Source: Geobacter sp. AOG1 (GTDB lineage: Bacteria > Desulfobacterota > Desulfuromonadia > Geobacterales > Geobacteraceae). From it: a stretch of 64,000 nucleotides of DNA. Numbering within the stretch: the stretch's first letter is position 1; every line of letters starts with the position of its first letter. Position numbers and translations under genes: made by a program. Below are positions 33,041 through 42,292 of this stretch, in pieces. Location of the stretch: NCBI RefSeq assembly GCF_019972315.1, contig NZ_BLIZ01000001.1, positions 2,765,521 through 2,829,520 on the forward strand, read 5' to 3'. Below the pieces are notes generated by a model that did no database searches, was not told the origin of the DNA, and saw only the letters and a list, made by a program, of their open reading frames with translations.

Positions 33041-34159
33041 TCATATCAGCCCCATGGTCAGCAGAATCTGATTGTTAACCTTGTGCACATCAAACCGTTC
33101 TTCTGCTATCTCTCGACTGCGGCGTCCCATTTTTTCTATGAGTTCCGGATGCAGGATGAACTGTTCCATGGCATGCGCAAGGGCCTGCGCGTCCTTTATC
33201 GGCACCAGAAATCCGTTATCACCATCCACAACCGTATCACGGCAGCCGGGCGCGTCGGTCGTAATAACTGGCCTCCCCATTGCCATTGCCTCCAGAACCG
33301 TCCGAGGCATTCCCTCGTGATAAGACGGTAAGACATAGACGTGGCTTTGTCCAATGAAAGGCCGAACATCACTTGTTGCGCCCAGATACTGCAAAGCTCC
33401 AGATGTTTGCCAACTCTTCACTTCGGATAGAGGAATACCATCTGGTGAGGGATCTTCGGGGCCAACCAGGTAAAAAATGATATTCGGGTATCGATTCTTT
33501 ATGACCTGTGCAGCTTTGGCATACTCCCTCAGTCCCTTATCGCCCAACAGACGTGCAATCGTTAAAAAGACCGGATTACTCTGTGGGAAAGGCGAGACAA
33601 CAAAGTGGTTCAGATTTACGCCCGAACCATTCACAACAACGCACCGTTGAGTATCCACAATCTGGCGTTTTACAAAGACCTGAAGGTTATCCTTATTCTG
33701 AAAGATCACCTTTTCAGCATGAGCAAGTGCCCACCGGTACAGGCGAGTGACCAAGCCGGATAATATATTTTGTTTTATGCCGCCCGGTTGAAAAGCGAAG
33801 CCAAGACCAGTTATCAGGGCATAAAATCGTGCGGTCGTACCCAAGCTGCGTATAGCCAAGCCACCCCAGATGATAGGCTTGATTGTGTATGCTAGGACCA
33901 TATCGGGTTTAATCTCATAAAAAACCTCGCGTAAGGCAAAAAAGGTCAGTAGATCACTGCTGGGATCCATGCCACTTCTCTGTATAGGATAGGACTTGAA
34001 ATCGATCCCCATACTGCTAAGTCGCTCGATAACCAACGGGTCATTTTCTGCCCCCATTGCCGTTACCTTATGACCTGAGGTCACCAAGTTATTAAGAAGT
34101 TCGCCTCTAAAATTTATGAGAGATTTCGACAGTGCGCCTATTATTAAAATATTGGCCAT
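33041..34159 (-). CDS. Glycosyltransferase family 4 (WbnK/Cps-type)
   Basis: 372 aa. The N-terminal GT-B domain begins at MANILIIGALSKSLINFRGE; the C-terminal donor domain has FLTIARLLGDKGLREYAKAA and the EX7E-type region in PSYHEGMPRTVLEAMAMGRP. It is most like PglA-type enzymes, which add GalNAc to bacillosamine-linked lipid, but donor and acceptor are not certain. The ATG at 34159 fits the family start; a GTG at 34216 directly after the upstream stop would add 19 residues. A small AAAATCCAAAATCC repeat lies downstream (32948-32975). Confidence 0.83.
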   Translation of the reverse strand: MANILIIGALSKSLINFRGELLNNLVTSGHKVTAMGAENDPLVIERLSSMGIDFKSYPIQRSGMDPSSDLLTFFALREVFYEIKPDMVLAYTIKPIIWGGLAIRSLGTTARFYALITGLGFAFQPGGIKQNILSGLVTRLYRWALAHAEKVIFQNKDNLQVFVKRQIVDTQRCVVVNGSGVNLNHFVVSPFPQSNPVFLTIARLLGDKGLREYAKAAQVIKNRYPNIIFYLVGPEDPSPDGIPLSEVKSWQTSGALQYLGATSDVRPFIGQSHVYVLPSYHEGMPRTVLEAMAMGRPVITTDAPGCRDTVVDGDNGFLVPIKDAQALAHAMEQFILHPELIEKMGRRSREIAEERFDVHKVNNQILLTMGLI

Positions 34160-34216
34160 TACAGTTTCTTTGTTTGGATCATTTATAGGCTCCAGAGCAC
34201 AATCCGTTGCTGGCAC

Positions 34217-35374
34217 TCAAGAAAGTGTTGTCACATTCTGTTTGTTATGGCGTTTTTCATATAATTTACTTGACGAGAGTGCAATTAGAAAAAAGATAGC
34301 CGGTAAGATCATGGTTTTCTGACGGACAGCAATACCAAGGTTGGAGGTGGTCATGGAAAAGACTAATACGCTAATTACGAAAAAAATCAAATTGTACCGC
34401 ACAGATACATTATTTTCGCTCGACAAAAGCAAAAAACCCCTTATAAAAAAGGCCAGAAAAAGCGCCAATAGAAAAAGATTTTCCACTGAAGCGGCCATTC
34501 CCAATAACCCTGAAGCATCAATCAACAAGGGTCTGAAAAGATAAGTCCCTATTTTCAAAGGTAAGGACATAGAAGAAATATCGACTGAACCGCCGCTACC
34601 CAAATTGTAATCTTGCCTTGTTTCAATATATTCTTCGACACCTTGAGGTGAAAGCTCACCCTCTAAGCCCACATAACTGACAATAAAGGGCAAGGCGGCG
34701 ATGCTTGCAGCGCTCAGAAAAATGATAATTACAATCCGGTTAATCATATTAATTTGCCTGCCGGTAACCATAGTGATGCCTGCCGCCAATATCATAAAAC
34801 CTGCGACATGAGGGCGAACAACGAACATCACTAGAATGGCCACTGCAAACAGTATTTGTCGACGCCTGACATCAAGAAAAGCATAGGAGGCAAGGCAGGA
34901 TGCGAAGAAAGCCGGAGCGTCCTTGCCAATTGCGGAACTCCAGAAACTGAGCCCCGGCATGATCAATATTAAATAAGGAATATATTTGCGCAATCCTAGA
35001 CAGGCAGGCCAGTTCGAGATCACTAAACTGGCCAGCAGCAGCAAACCAGCGACACCGAACATGTTGTAAACCAAAAAGGTATTTAATTTATCAAACTCAA
35101 GAACACTAGCAAATAAGGCTGTGAAAGACTCAACAAACCTAGTGCCGGGTCGCCAGTCATACTGCCCTAAAAGTGCAATTTTAAAATAGTTATTTGAATC
35201 CCCCCCACGTATTTCTACGAAAAACCAGTAAGCAATGCAAAAGAGCGTATGCCACAGAAATAGCCCTACCGACAAACGAGTCCTTAGCCCAAGCATCTTT
35301 CCAATCAGGCAGGCCCCATAAGCAGAAACACCCAGTATGATCACCAGCAGGAGTAGATCAGGAAAAGTTGTCAT
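34217..35374 (-). CDS. Wzy-like polysaccharide polymerase (multi-spanning membrane protein)
   Basis: 385 aa with about ten predicted membrane helices. A longer loop (about 240-270, EGELSPQGVEEYIETRQDYN) lies between helices, as in O-antigen polymerases. Sequence identity in this family is low; the call relies on topology and on the position among glycosyltransferases with Wzx and Wzc present. It should join lipid-linked repeat units in the periplasm. The gene ends immediately upstream of the GT4 gene. It is AT-richer than the housekeeping neighbours, usual for serotype-type genes. Confidence 0.65.
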   Translation of the reverse strand: MTTFPDLLLLVIILGVSAYGACLIGKMLGLRTRLSVGLFLWHTLFCIAYWFFVEIRGGDSNNYFKIALLGQYDWRPGTRFVESFTALFASVLEFDKLNTFLVYNMFGVAGLLLLASLVISNWPACLGLRKYIPYLILIMPGLSFWSSAIGKDAPAFFASCLASYAFLDVRRRQILFAVAILVMFVVRPHVAGFMILAAGITMVTGRQINMINRIVIIIFLSAASIAALPFIVSYVGLEGELSPQGVEEYIETRQDYNLGSGGSVDISSMSLPLKIGTYLFRPLLIDASGLLGMAASVENLFLLALFLAFFIRGFLLLSSENNVSVRYNLIFFVISVLVFSMTTSNLGIAVRQKTMILPAIFFLIALSSSKLYEKRHNKQNVTTLS

Positions 35375-35497
35375 TATCTTTTGTTGTCTCTCAATAATTT
35401 ATACAGAAAGTTCCTCGAGAACATATATTTGAATATAGATGCGTTTGCAAAAGCTCAAAAAACGTTTGCTTTAGCTCCGTAGAGCCGTTGTAACCAG

Positions 35498-36568
35498 TCA
35501 ACGAACTGCGAAATTTATCAAATCCAACAATCGTGATGATGTTGCTTGGAGGGAATAACGTTCCTCCACTCGCTGCCGCCCGGCCTGCCCCATACGTAGA
35601 CAAGACCCCGGGTTATTGACCAGTGTCATCAAGGCACTCTCCCACTCCTCTGGGGTATCAGCCAAAAAACCGTTCACCCCATGTTCAACAATCTGACGGT
35701 TCACCCCCACCGGGGAGGCAACCACCGGCAGACCACAGGCCATGTACTGAATTAGCTTATAGCCGCACTTCCCTCTTTCCCAAGGCCCATTAGGTAAAGG
35801 CATGATGCCGATGTCAAAACAGGCAATCTTCTCCGACTCTGTTTCCTCCTTCCAGGCAACAAATTCAACAGGTACGTCATGCAACCCCGAAACTAATTCC
35901 GGTTGCGCACCAACCAGGACCAAACGTGCACGACCGTTCCTGCACACTCGCTGAAGGACCGGCAACATGTCTTGAACATATTTTTGAGTGGAGGGTGAGC
36001 CAATCCATCCAATCACGGGACATTGATTCTCGCGCGCAACTCTAGGCATGTAGCGCAATGTATCAACGACAGTCGGCAGTATTTCTATATGCTTTGCCCC
36101 CGCCTGGCTTGCACGCTCTGCAATATAGTTATTCCCACAAACTACCATGTTCGCATAGGCCATCACCTTATCAATCTTGCGCCCAAGCAGTTGCCGAACA
36201 ACGGGGAACCTGGATAAATCGTAGTTGTGAAATACTGCATCGTCATAATCCACAATATAGGCTTTACCCAATAGTAGTAATAATCTTTCGGCAAAAGCAG
36301 GCAAAAAAGGGAAAATTTCCTTTTCTATCCAAATCAAGTCATATTTAAAAATACTTAGTAGAACGACAAGTCTTTGGCTATATAATCTAGCAATTGTTGT
36401 TGCGGACCGTTTACCCCTGTTATAAACGCTACTTAAATAACCATCGTCAAAAAGGCTCTGTATGGTGATCTCAAACCCGTTAGCTTCAATATATGTTACA
36501 TACTGAAACGAACGAAGCCGACTGCTGGCCCCCTTGCGTGAGTATTTTGTAAGCAAAAGGATTTTCAT
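35498..36568 (-). CDS. Glycosyltransferase family 4
   Basis: 356 aa GT-B enzyme. Features are MKILLLTKYSRKGASSRLRS at the N-terminus, IGWIGSPSTQKYVQDMLPVL in the donor domain, CGYKLIQYMACGLPVVASPVG as the nucleotide-sugar binding region, and a C-terminal helix. The sugar specificity is unknown. Its start overlaps the end of the upstream glycosyltransferase gene by 4 nt. The 120-nt spacer downstream is AT-rich with no gene. Confidence 0.82.
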   Translation of the reverse strand: MKILLLTKYSRKGASSRLRSFQYVTYIEANGFEITIQSLFDDGYLSSVYNRGKRSATTIARLYSQRLVVLLSIFKYDLIWIEKEIFPFLPAFAERLLLLLGKAYIVDYDDAVFHNYDLSRFPVVRQLLGRKIDKVMAYANMVVCGNNYIAERASQAGAKHIEILPTVVDTLRYMPRVARENQCPVIGWIGSPSTQKYVQDMLPVLQRVCRNGRARLVLVGAQPELVSGLHDVPVEFVAWKEETESEKIACFDIGIMPLPNGPWERGKCGYKLIQYMACGLPVVASPVGVNRQIVEHGVNGFLADTPEEWESALMTLVNNPGSCLRMGQAGRQRVEERYSLQATSSRLLDLINFAVR

Positions 36569-37770
36569 TTATTAACTCTTAAAAGAGCGTCTACATAAGC
36601 ATTTGTACTAGCATCGAGTGAATAATTAGTCTCCCCTATTCCCCTGCAATTGGTGCGGAAAGCTTCACGATTTGGTAGTACTACATCAATAAACCAGTTT
36701 GCAGCCGCTTTTAAATCTCTTTCTCCCATATTCTCAAGTAGATAACCCACTTCTGATGAAATTTCTTTGCTGTCACCAATCCCTGGAGTGGCGACAATTG
36801 GAAGCCCAGAGAGTAGATACTCACCAGTTTTTATTGCAGCAGCTCCTTGCATTGAATAACTGGGGCGAATCAAGGAGAGGCCAAGATCGGCGCAAGAGAG
36901 ATATTGTGAAACCATGTTGCTTGACACCGCAAGAGTATTTACTGATTCTTTAAGATGGGGAAACTGATTAATTATATTATTGGCAATATCCGGTGTACCA
37001 GTTAGGATAAGAAATTTAGCGTCCCCTCGTCGCATTCTAATAAAACTAAAAAGATGTAACATTTCGGTCAGGCAGTATTTCCCCCCAAGGGAACCTGAAT
37101 AAATTACAAAAGGTGCATGTAAATTAACATTGCATTTTTTGCGCATATCGCTGTATTCGACTGAATCGGCTGGCTTAAACACCTTGGAGTCACGCCCATT
37201 ACTAACGACGTGATATTTGTCAAATGCCGTACCTGCTCCGGCGCGCGCACGAAGAATCTCAACTGCTTTTCTTGATCGAGTGAGAACAACATCAGCGCGT
37301 CTAACAGCTTGGGACTCTATATCGCGGAGCAAACGGTAAAACAAACCTGATGACGATTGACCAGAAAAATCTACCCGCTCATCCAGTGGCAAACCGTCTG
37401 CATCGAAAATCATCGGCAGCGATCTGCCGTGAAGAGCAAGTAGCGTTGCCAGGGCCGGCAAAGTACTACGAGGCATCACGGCATCGATGCGATGGTCATG
37501 AACAGACTTGCGAATCAGCCGAGCACCGTTTAGTGCTGTCAACAAACCACCGGCAGCAACAGGGTGACGCCAGATGGTCTCTGCTTGATAGGTAAAATCG
37601 GCATCAATGCAAGCCTGACGGATGATCTTGACACGTTGGGCATCACCCCAAGTAAACTGCAAGATATGAAAATTTATGCCGCTTTTTGCCAGTCTCTTGA
37701 AAATTGGCAGAAACAGACTTTCAAGATAAGTGACCTGTGGACCATCCCAAGTGACAAACAATACATTCAT
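36565..37770 (-). CDS. Glycosyltransferase family 4
   Basis: 401 aa. The N-terminus MNVLFVTWDGPQVTYLESLF and the C-terminal block SYSMQGAAAIKTGEYLLSGL with PIVATPGIGDSKEI are typical of GT4 enzymes acting on polysaccharide repeat units. Four-nt overlaps with the genes on both sides show a translationally coupled operon. Donor and acceptor are not predictable. Confidence 0.82.
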   Translation of the reverse strand: MNVLFVTWDGPQVTYLESLFLPIFKRLAKSGINFHILQFTWGDAQRVKIIRQACIDADFTYQAETIWRHPVAAGGLLTALNGARLIRKSVHDHRIDAVMPRSTLPALATLLALHGRSLPMIFDADGLPLDERVDFSGQSSSGLFYRLLRDIESQAVRRADVVLTRSRKAVEILRARAGAGTAFDKYHVVSNGRDSKVFKPADSVEYSDMRKKCNVNLHAPFVIYSGSLGGKYCLTEMLHLFSFIRMRRGDAKFLILTGTPDIANNIINQFPHLKESVNTLAVSSNMVSQYLSCADLGLSLIRPSYSMQGAAAIKTGEYLLSGLPIVATPGIGDSKEISSEVGYLLENMGERDLKAAANWFIDVVLPNREAFRTNCRGIGETNYSLDASTNAYVDALLRVNK

Positions 37771-38744
37771 GCTACGTACTTTCTAATTATATTCTGAATC
37801 ATAGCTCTAATTGTTGTCTTCATTATTCGATTGTCTTTTAGACTATTGACAATTTGTGAATATGTTATCTTTGGGTAGATTGAATAAGATTCACGACGTT
37901 TTTTGGAATTAATTATCTCATTTTTTATCTCATTCTCTATATACTGCAAATTTCTTTCGCATACTAGATTTTCAGCTTTAATTTTTTCAATGTCATTTAA
38001 CCTCTGCCTAAAGCCTGCCTGAGCAAAGGACTCGCGACGTTCGGCATTTTTATATAATTTGAAATAATCTATATTTTGTTGAAAGTTTGTAATGTTGTCT
38101 TTATGAACTCGATATTTTACCAAGATCTCATTTGTGTATAGAATAGCTCCTAACAAATAACTTCTAAAAGATATCGCGTTATCTTCGAACATAATGTCTT
38201 CATTCAAAGGTCCAAAAATATCAAACACGTCTCGGCGCCAAGCATGAGTAGCGCCAATCACAGGATTTTCATTTTTTGTCATTGATTTTTCCGTATATCC
38301 GTAAGGCCATCCCGGGAATATTTGTTTAAGGGCTTTCCCTTCTGAATTAATATATTCTGCCGAGGACCAGACGGAATATACCTTTTCATAGCTATTCATA
38401 AATAGATTTGTTAATGATCTGGCTCTATGAGGTAAAGATATGTCATCCCCAGCAGAAGCAATAATCAATTCCCCCTCTGCCAGTTCCATCACTCGGTTTA
38501 CATGACCTCCTAAACCGAGATTTTGCGCATTACGATTCAAAAGAATGATATGCGGCCCACTGTAATCCTTCACCATCTCCTGCATGATCTCAAAAGTGCG
38601 GTCAGAGGAACAATCATCTGAAAGAATTATCTGTAATGGTGAGTAGGTCTGTGCAAACGCCCCTTCCACCGCTTCACGAATAAACCGCTCCTGGTTATAC
38701 GCAAACAGTGCAAATGTTACGAGTGGTTTATCTGTTTCACTCAC
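37767..38744 (-). CDS. Glycosyltransferase family 2
   Basis: 325 aa GT-A enzyme. The N-terminal core is VTFALFAYNQERFIREAVEG with the ILSDDCSSDRTFEIM motif and ELIIASAGDDISLP, which holds the DxD-like metal site (GDD). The GATHAWRRDVFDIFGP and MFEDNAISFR segments follow. The C-terminal part is Lys-rich and AT-rich. It should add one sugar of the repeat unit. It overlaps the flanking genes by 4 nt on each side. Confidence 0.83.
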   Translation of the reverse strand: MSETDKPLVTFALFAYNQERFIREAVEGAFAQTYSPLQIILSDDCSSDRTFEIMQEMVKDYSGPHIILLNRNAQNLGLGGHVNRVMELAEGELIIASAGDDISLPHRARSLTNLFMNSYEKVYSVWSSAEYINSEGKALKQIFPGWPYGYTEKSMTKNENPVIGATHAWRRDVFDIFGPLNEDIMFEDNAISFRSYLLGAILYTNEILVKYRVHKDNITNFQQNIDYFKLYKNAERRESFAQAGFRQRLNDIEKIKAENLVCERNLQYIENEIKNEIINSKKRRESYSIYPKITYSQIVNSLKDNRIMKTTIRAMIQNIIRKYVA

Positions 38745-40249
38745 CGCAAACGCCCTCCGACAAACTCTCTCGTTTTACGTGCAATCGCAGCAACAGGTCC
38801 TTTAACACCGGTCATATCAGCCAGTTGGTTGAAGGAGTATATAAATAGCACGACCGTTAACATACTACCCAACACCATTGTCAGCTTTGGCCAGAATAAT
38901 CCGGATACAAAAACACTGCTAACAATTCCTATGTATTTTATAACAAGGTGAAAATTATTTTTATCAAACGAAAAACCTATAAGCCGACGTGCAACAAACC
39001 AACAAATAATCAAATACATAGAATAAGACAGGAAAAAACTCATTCCTGTTACAACCAAACCAACAGTTTTAATACCACTCCAGACAATCCCCATGTAAAA
39101 AACGTTCCAGGATGTTTCAGTTAAAAAGTAAATTTTACCAGCGCCTGATGCCAAAATAATGAAACCGAGAGGCCATGCAATGATCTTGAACAGATCACCT
39201 ATTATTTGCCAGCGCAAAATATCAACTGCCCCAGAAAATGCCTTTGCGTAGAGAATATTGATGACCAGGGGGGCCAGTGACAACATCCCTACCAACACTG
39301 GCCCGGCCAGAAGCAGGGCAACATGGATCTGCTCGTTTACCAGTTGATTAGCCTGCGCTTTATCGTGAATAGCAGCGGTTAGTCTCGGGTAATAATCCGC
39401 AGCCATTGAACCAAGCACAAACCCAATGTAGGTCATGGAAATGGTCCATGCCGCCTGGAAAAGGCCGTTGGCCTCCATACCCAACTCACGGTTGATGATC
39501 GTTCGCACCAGCAGTTGCGTCACCGTGGACATCAACCCCGAAAGCATGAGCATTGCGCCAAGGCGCAACAGAGGTGCGATCTCCCCTTTCACTTCGGACC
39601 ACGGAGCAATGCCGTCAACACGTGGAATGCGTCGCAAAAAGAGAGCTGCAATAACAAAACTGCTCAGAGGAGCAACAATAATGTAAGCGACTATTCCGCG
39701 CACACCCCAAGTAAGGACACACCCGACCGCCATAATCGTGCCGACAATCGAACCGATAATCCCGGCAGAGGCCATATCGGCAATCCGCCGCATCCCCTGC
39801 AGCATGGCCCCCTGCGAACCGCCGACAACCGTAAAAAAGACGCCAAAGGCCAACCAGCCGACAGCGCTACTCTTTTCCGCAGTACCGAATATCCCTTGTG
39901 CCACAGGTTCGCGCATCAACCATAATATCAGCGAACCAAGGGCACCCAGGACCAGAGTCGCAAACCACAGGGCACGGCGCACCACTACCATCCTGGCAAC
40001 ATCATCACGACTTGCAGCCTCAGCAACCTGGCGCACGCCGCTTGTGCACATACCCATGCCGGCCACGGTCGATGCGGTCCCCATGATACTGGTCAGAAGT
40101 CCAGCCAGACCAACACCGGCAGGGCCAAGCAGCACTGCCAAAACTTTGGTTCGGACAAGTCCTACAACAATATTGACTACCGATGCACCGCCGATGATGG
40201 ACGATGACTTGAGAATCTGGCGGTAGCTACTGCGGGACTCACTCATCAA
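38741..40249 (-). CDS. Wzx-type lipid-linked oligosaccharide flippase
   Basis: 502 aa with about twelve to fourteen predicted membrane helices and a MATE-like pattern ([60 protein letters not shown]). This matches O-antigen translocases of the RfbX/PST family, which move undecaprenyl-linked repeat units to the periplasm for Wzy. It lies between the GT2 and FdtB-like genes with 4-nt overlaps on both sides. Confidence 0.85.
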   Translation of the reverse strand: MMSESRSSYRQILKSSSIIGGASVVNIVVGLVRTKVLAVLLGPAGVGLAGLLTSIMGTASTVAGMGMCTSGVRQVAEAASRDDVARMVVVRRALWFATLVLGALGSLILWLMREPVAQGIFGTAEKSSAVGWLAFGVFFTVVGGSQGAMLQGMRRIADMASAGIIGSIVGTIMAVGCVLTWGVRGIVAYIIVAPLSSFVIAALFLRRIPRVDGIAPWSEVKGEIAPLLRLGAMLMLSGLMSTVTQLLVRTIINRELGMEANGLFQAAWTISMTYIGFVLGSMAADYYPRLTAAIHDKAQANQLVNEQIHVALLLAGPVLVGMLSLAPLVINILYAKAFSGAVDILRWQIIGDLFKIIAWPLGFIILASGAGKIYFLTETSWNVFYMGIVWSGIKTVGLVVTGMSFFLSYSMYLIICWFVARRLIGFSFDKNNFHLVIKYIGIVSSVFVSGLFWPKLTMVLGSMLTVVLFIYSFNQLADMTGVKGPVAAIARKTREFVGGRLR

Positions 40250-41376
40250 ATAGACCGCAAGTCCTTTGACTTTTTGTCACAGGCTATTTTGACACACCCA
40301 ATAACAGTAGGGATATCCTCGCCGCCAAGATGCGGCCCCATCGGCAGACTCAGAACTTCTTTTGCCATCAGCTCGGAAATCGGGAAATTCCCTTCGTTCA
40401 AATTGTGGTCTGCATAGGCGGGCTGCAAATGCGGCGGAATCGGATAATGGATCATAGTGCCGATTCCCGCTTCATTGAGGGCTTTTTGCAGAGCGTCGCG
40501 TTGGGCATGACGCACTACAAAGAGATGCCAGACCGGTTCAGCCCACTCCGGCACATTGGGCAAAGTCAGATGCTGTTGACCTGCAAGCTCTCGCATATAC
40601 TGCGCGGCAACCTGCCTGCGCCGGTCGTTCCATTCATCCAGCCTGCTCAACTTTACCCGCAACAGAGCCGCCTGCAATTCATCCAGGCGCGAATTGTACC
40701 CAACGACTTCGTTGTGATACTTGATCTGTGAACCATAGTTACGCAAAACCCGGATGCGCTCCGCCAGTTCGGGATCGTTGGTAGTCACAGCCCCACCATC
40801 ACCAAGTGCACCGAGATTCTTGCCGGGGTAAAAACTGAACCCGGCTGCATCGCCAAGTCCCCCTGCCCTTCGCCCCTTGTAGCGCGCCCCGTGGGCCTGG
40901 GCACAGTCTTCGATAACCTTAAGCCCATGTTTCCGTGCCAGAGCATTAATCGGGTCCATATCTGCCGTTTGACCGTAGAGGTGGACGACCAGGATTGCCT
41001 TCGTTCTTGGAGTGATGGCTTGTTCAATCAGCGAAGGGTCAATATTATAAGTGCTCTCAACCGGCTCAACGGGAACGGGAGTCGCTCCGGCATGGGTCAC
41101 CGCAAGCCAAGTCGCAATGTAGGTGTTGGAGGGAACTATCACCTCGTCCCCCGGACCTATTCCGTAGGCGCGGACAATCAGGTGGAGAGCTTCAAGACCG
41201 TTGCCGACGCCGATGCAATACTTTGTTTCACAATATGCGGCAAACTCCGACTCGAACGCATCTACTTCCTTGCCGAGGATGTACCAACCGGATTCCATCA
41301 CTCGCTGGTAGGCGGCGTCAAGTTCGTCTTTAAGTTCGAGATAGGGCGATGTGAGATCGAGGAAAGGAACTTTCAT
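40246..41376 (-). CDS. dTDP-3-keto-6-deoxyhexose 3-aminotransferase (FdtB/QdtB-like)
   Basis: 376 aa DegT-family PLP enzyme. It has [20 protein letters not shown], the [20 protein letters not shown] block, [15 protein letters not shown], and the PLP lysine in [18 protein letters not shown] (near residue 186). FdtB-type enzymes add the 3-amino group to the product of FdtA, whose gene overlaps by 4 nt upstream. The close FdtA neighbour makes 3-amino specificity more likely than 4-amino. Confidence 0.87.
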   Translation of the reverse strand: MKVPFLDLTSPYLELKDELDAAYQRVMESGWYILGKEVDAFESEFAAYCETKYCIGVGNGLEALHLIVRAYGIGPGDEVIVPSNTYIATWLAVTHAGATPVPVEPVESTYNIDPSLIEQAITPRTKAILVVHLYGQTADMDPINALARKHGLKVIEDCAQAHGARYKGRRAGGLGDAAGFSFYPGKNLGALGDGGAVTTNDPELAERIRVLRNYGSQIKYHNEVVGYNSRLDELQAALLRVKLSRLDEWNDRRRQVAAQYMRELAGQQHLTLPNVPEWAEPVWHLFVVRHAQRDALQKALNEAGIGTMIHYPIPPHLQPAYADHNLNEGNFPISELMAKEVLSLPMGPHLGGEDIPTVIGCVKIACDKKSKDLRSI

Positions 41377-41786
41377 TTTTGCCCCTCGAGAGCGGAAAGG
41401 TATTCGCTGTAATCCCGATAATAATCATTCTCATCATAAGTATTGGAAGCAAGAACCATACATACAGAACCGGAGGAGAAATTATCCAATTCGCGCCAGA
41501 TCATCGGGCAGACATAAAGTCCATTATATGAACGATTTAGGTGGATGCGTTTCTTCTCCTTGCCATCATCCAGTACGACATCAAAACTTCCCGACATGGC
41601 AATAATGAGTTGATGTAGACCTTTATGGGCATGCCCTCCACGCTCAGCCCCCCCAGGGACGTCATACAGATAATAAACACGGCAAATATCAAAAGGTATG
41701 TGGTTGTTGCCTTCTACAAAGGTCAAGTTGCCGCGTGGATCAGAAATTTTAGGGAGATCAATGATTTTGCAGTCTTTAATTGGCAT
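41373..41786 (-). CDS. Sugar 3,4-ketoisomerase of the WxcM/FdtA family
   Basis: 137 aa single cupin domain. The active-site histidines are in [15 protein letters not shown] (near 50-56), preceded by [17 protein letters not shown] and followed by [21 protein letters not shown], matching FdtA/QdtA. It converts dTDP-4-keto-6-deoxyglucose to the 3-keto isomer. No RmlA/RmlB genes are in the window, so the substrate must come from elsewhere. The ATG at 41786 is chosen over a TTG at 41801. The gene follows the acetyltransferase gene by 4 nt. Confidence 0.88.
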   Translation of the reverse strand: MPIKDCKIIDLPKISDPRGNLTFVEGNNHIPFDICRVYYLYDVPGGAERGGHAHKGLHQLIIAMSGSFDVVLDDGKEKKRIHLNRSYNGLYVCPMIWRELDNFSSGSVCMVLASNTYDENDYYRDYSEYLSALEGQK

Positions 41787-41790
41787 GAAA

Positions 41791-42255
41791 TCAGACCTCA
41801 AGTTTTTTTATAATTCTGGCGGGATTACCAATAACAAGAACATTAGGTGGTACATCTTTGGTAACAACAGACCCAGCGCCAACCATGGAGTTTTCTCCAA
41901 TGGTTATGCCTGGTAATATTGTTGCGTTTGCTCCAATAGTTGCACCATTTTTTATAAATGTCTGTAACAAGGTAAAGTCTTGTTTACTGCGAGGAAACAA
42001 GTCATTCGTGAACGTAGCATTTGGTCCAATGAAAACATCATCCTCAATGCGCAACCCATCCCATATCTGCACACCACACTTGATGGTAACGCGATCGCCA
42101 ATCACAACATCATTTTCAATTAAACAATGTGAACATATATTGCAGTCTTCACCGATCACTGCATTCTCTAAAACAACAACGTATTGCCATATTTTTGTGC
42201 CGGCACCGATTTTGTTGCTTTGAACTTCAGATAGCTCATGGATGAATGTCGACAT
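41791..42255 (-). CDS. Hexapeptide-repeat acetyltransferase (FdtC/WlbB-like)
   Basis: 154 aa left-handed beta-helix: [58 protein letters not shown] and [20 protein letters not shown] repeats, then GNPARIIKK. The [10 protein letters not shown] segment is typical of sugar N-acetyltransferases. Next to FdtA and FdtB it should acetylate the 3-amino group to give a 3-acetamido-3,6-dideoxyhexose (Fuc3NAc or Qui3NAc). Confidence 0.87.
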   Translation of the reverse strand: MSTFIHELSEVQSNKIGAGTKIWQYVVVLENAVIGEDCNICSHCLIENDVVIGDRVTIKCGVQIWDGLRIEDDVFIGPNATFTNDLFPRSKQDFTLLQTFIKNGATIGANATILPGITIGENSMVGAGSVVTKDVPPNVLVIGNPARIIKKLEV

Positions 42256-42292
42256 TATTCCAACTCCTTGATTTATTGTAGCTAGAGTCTAT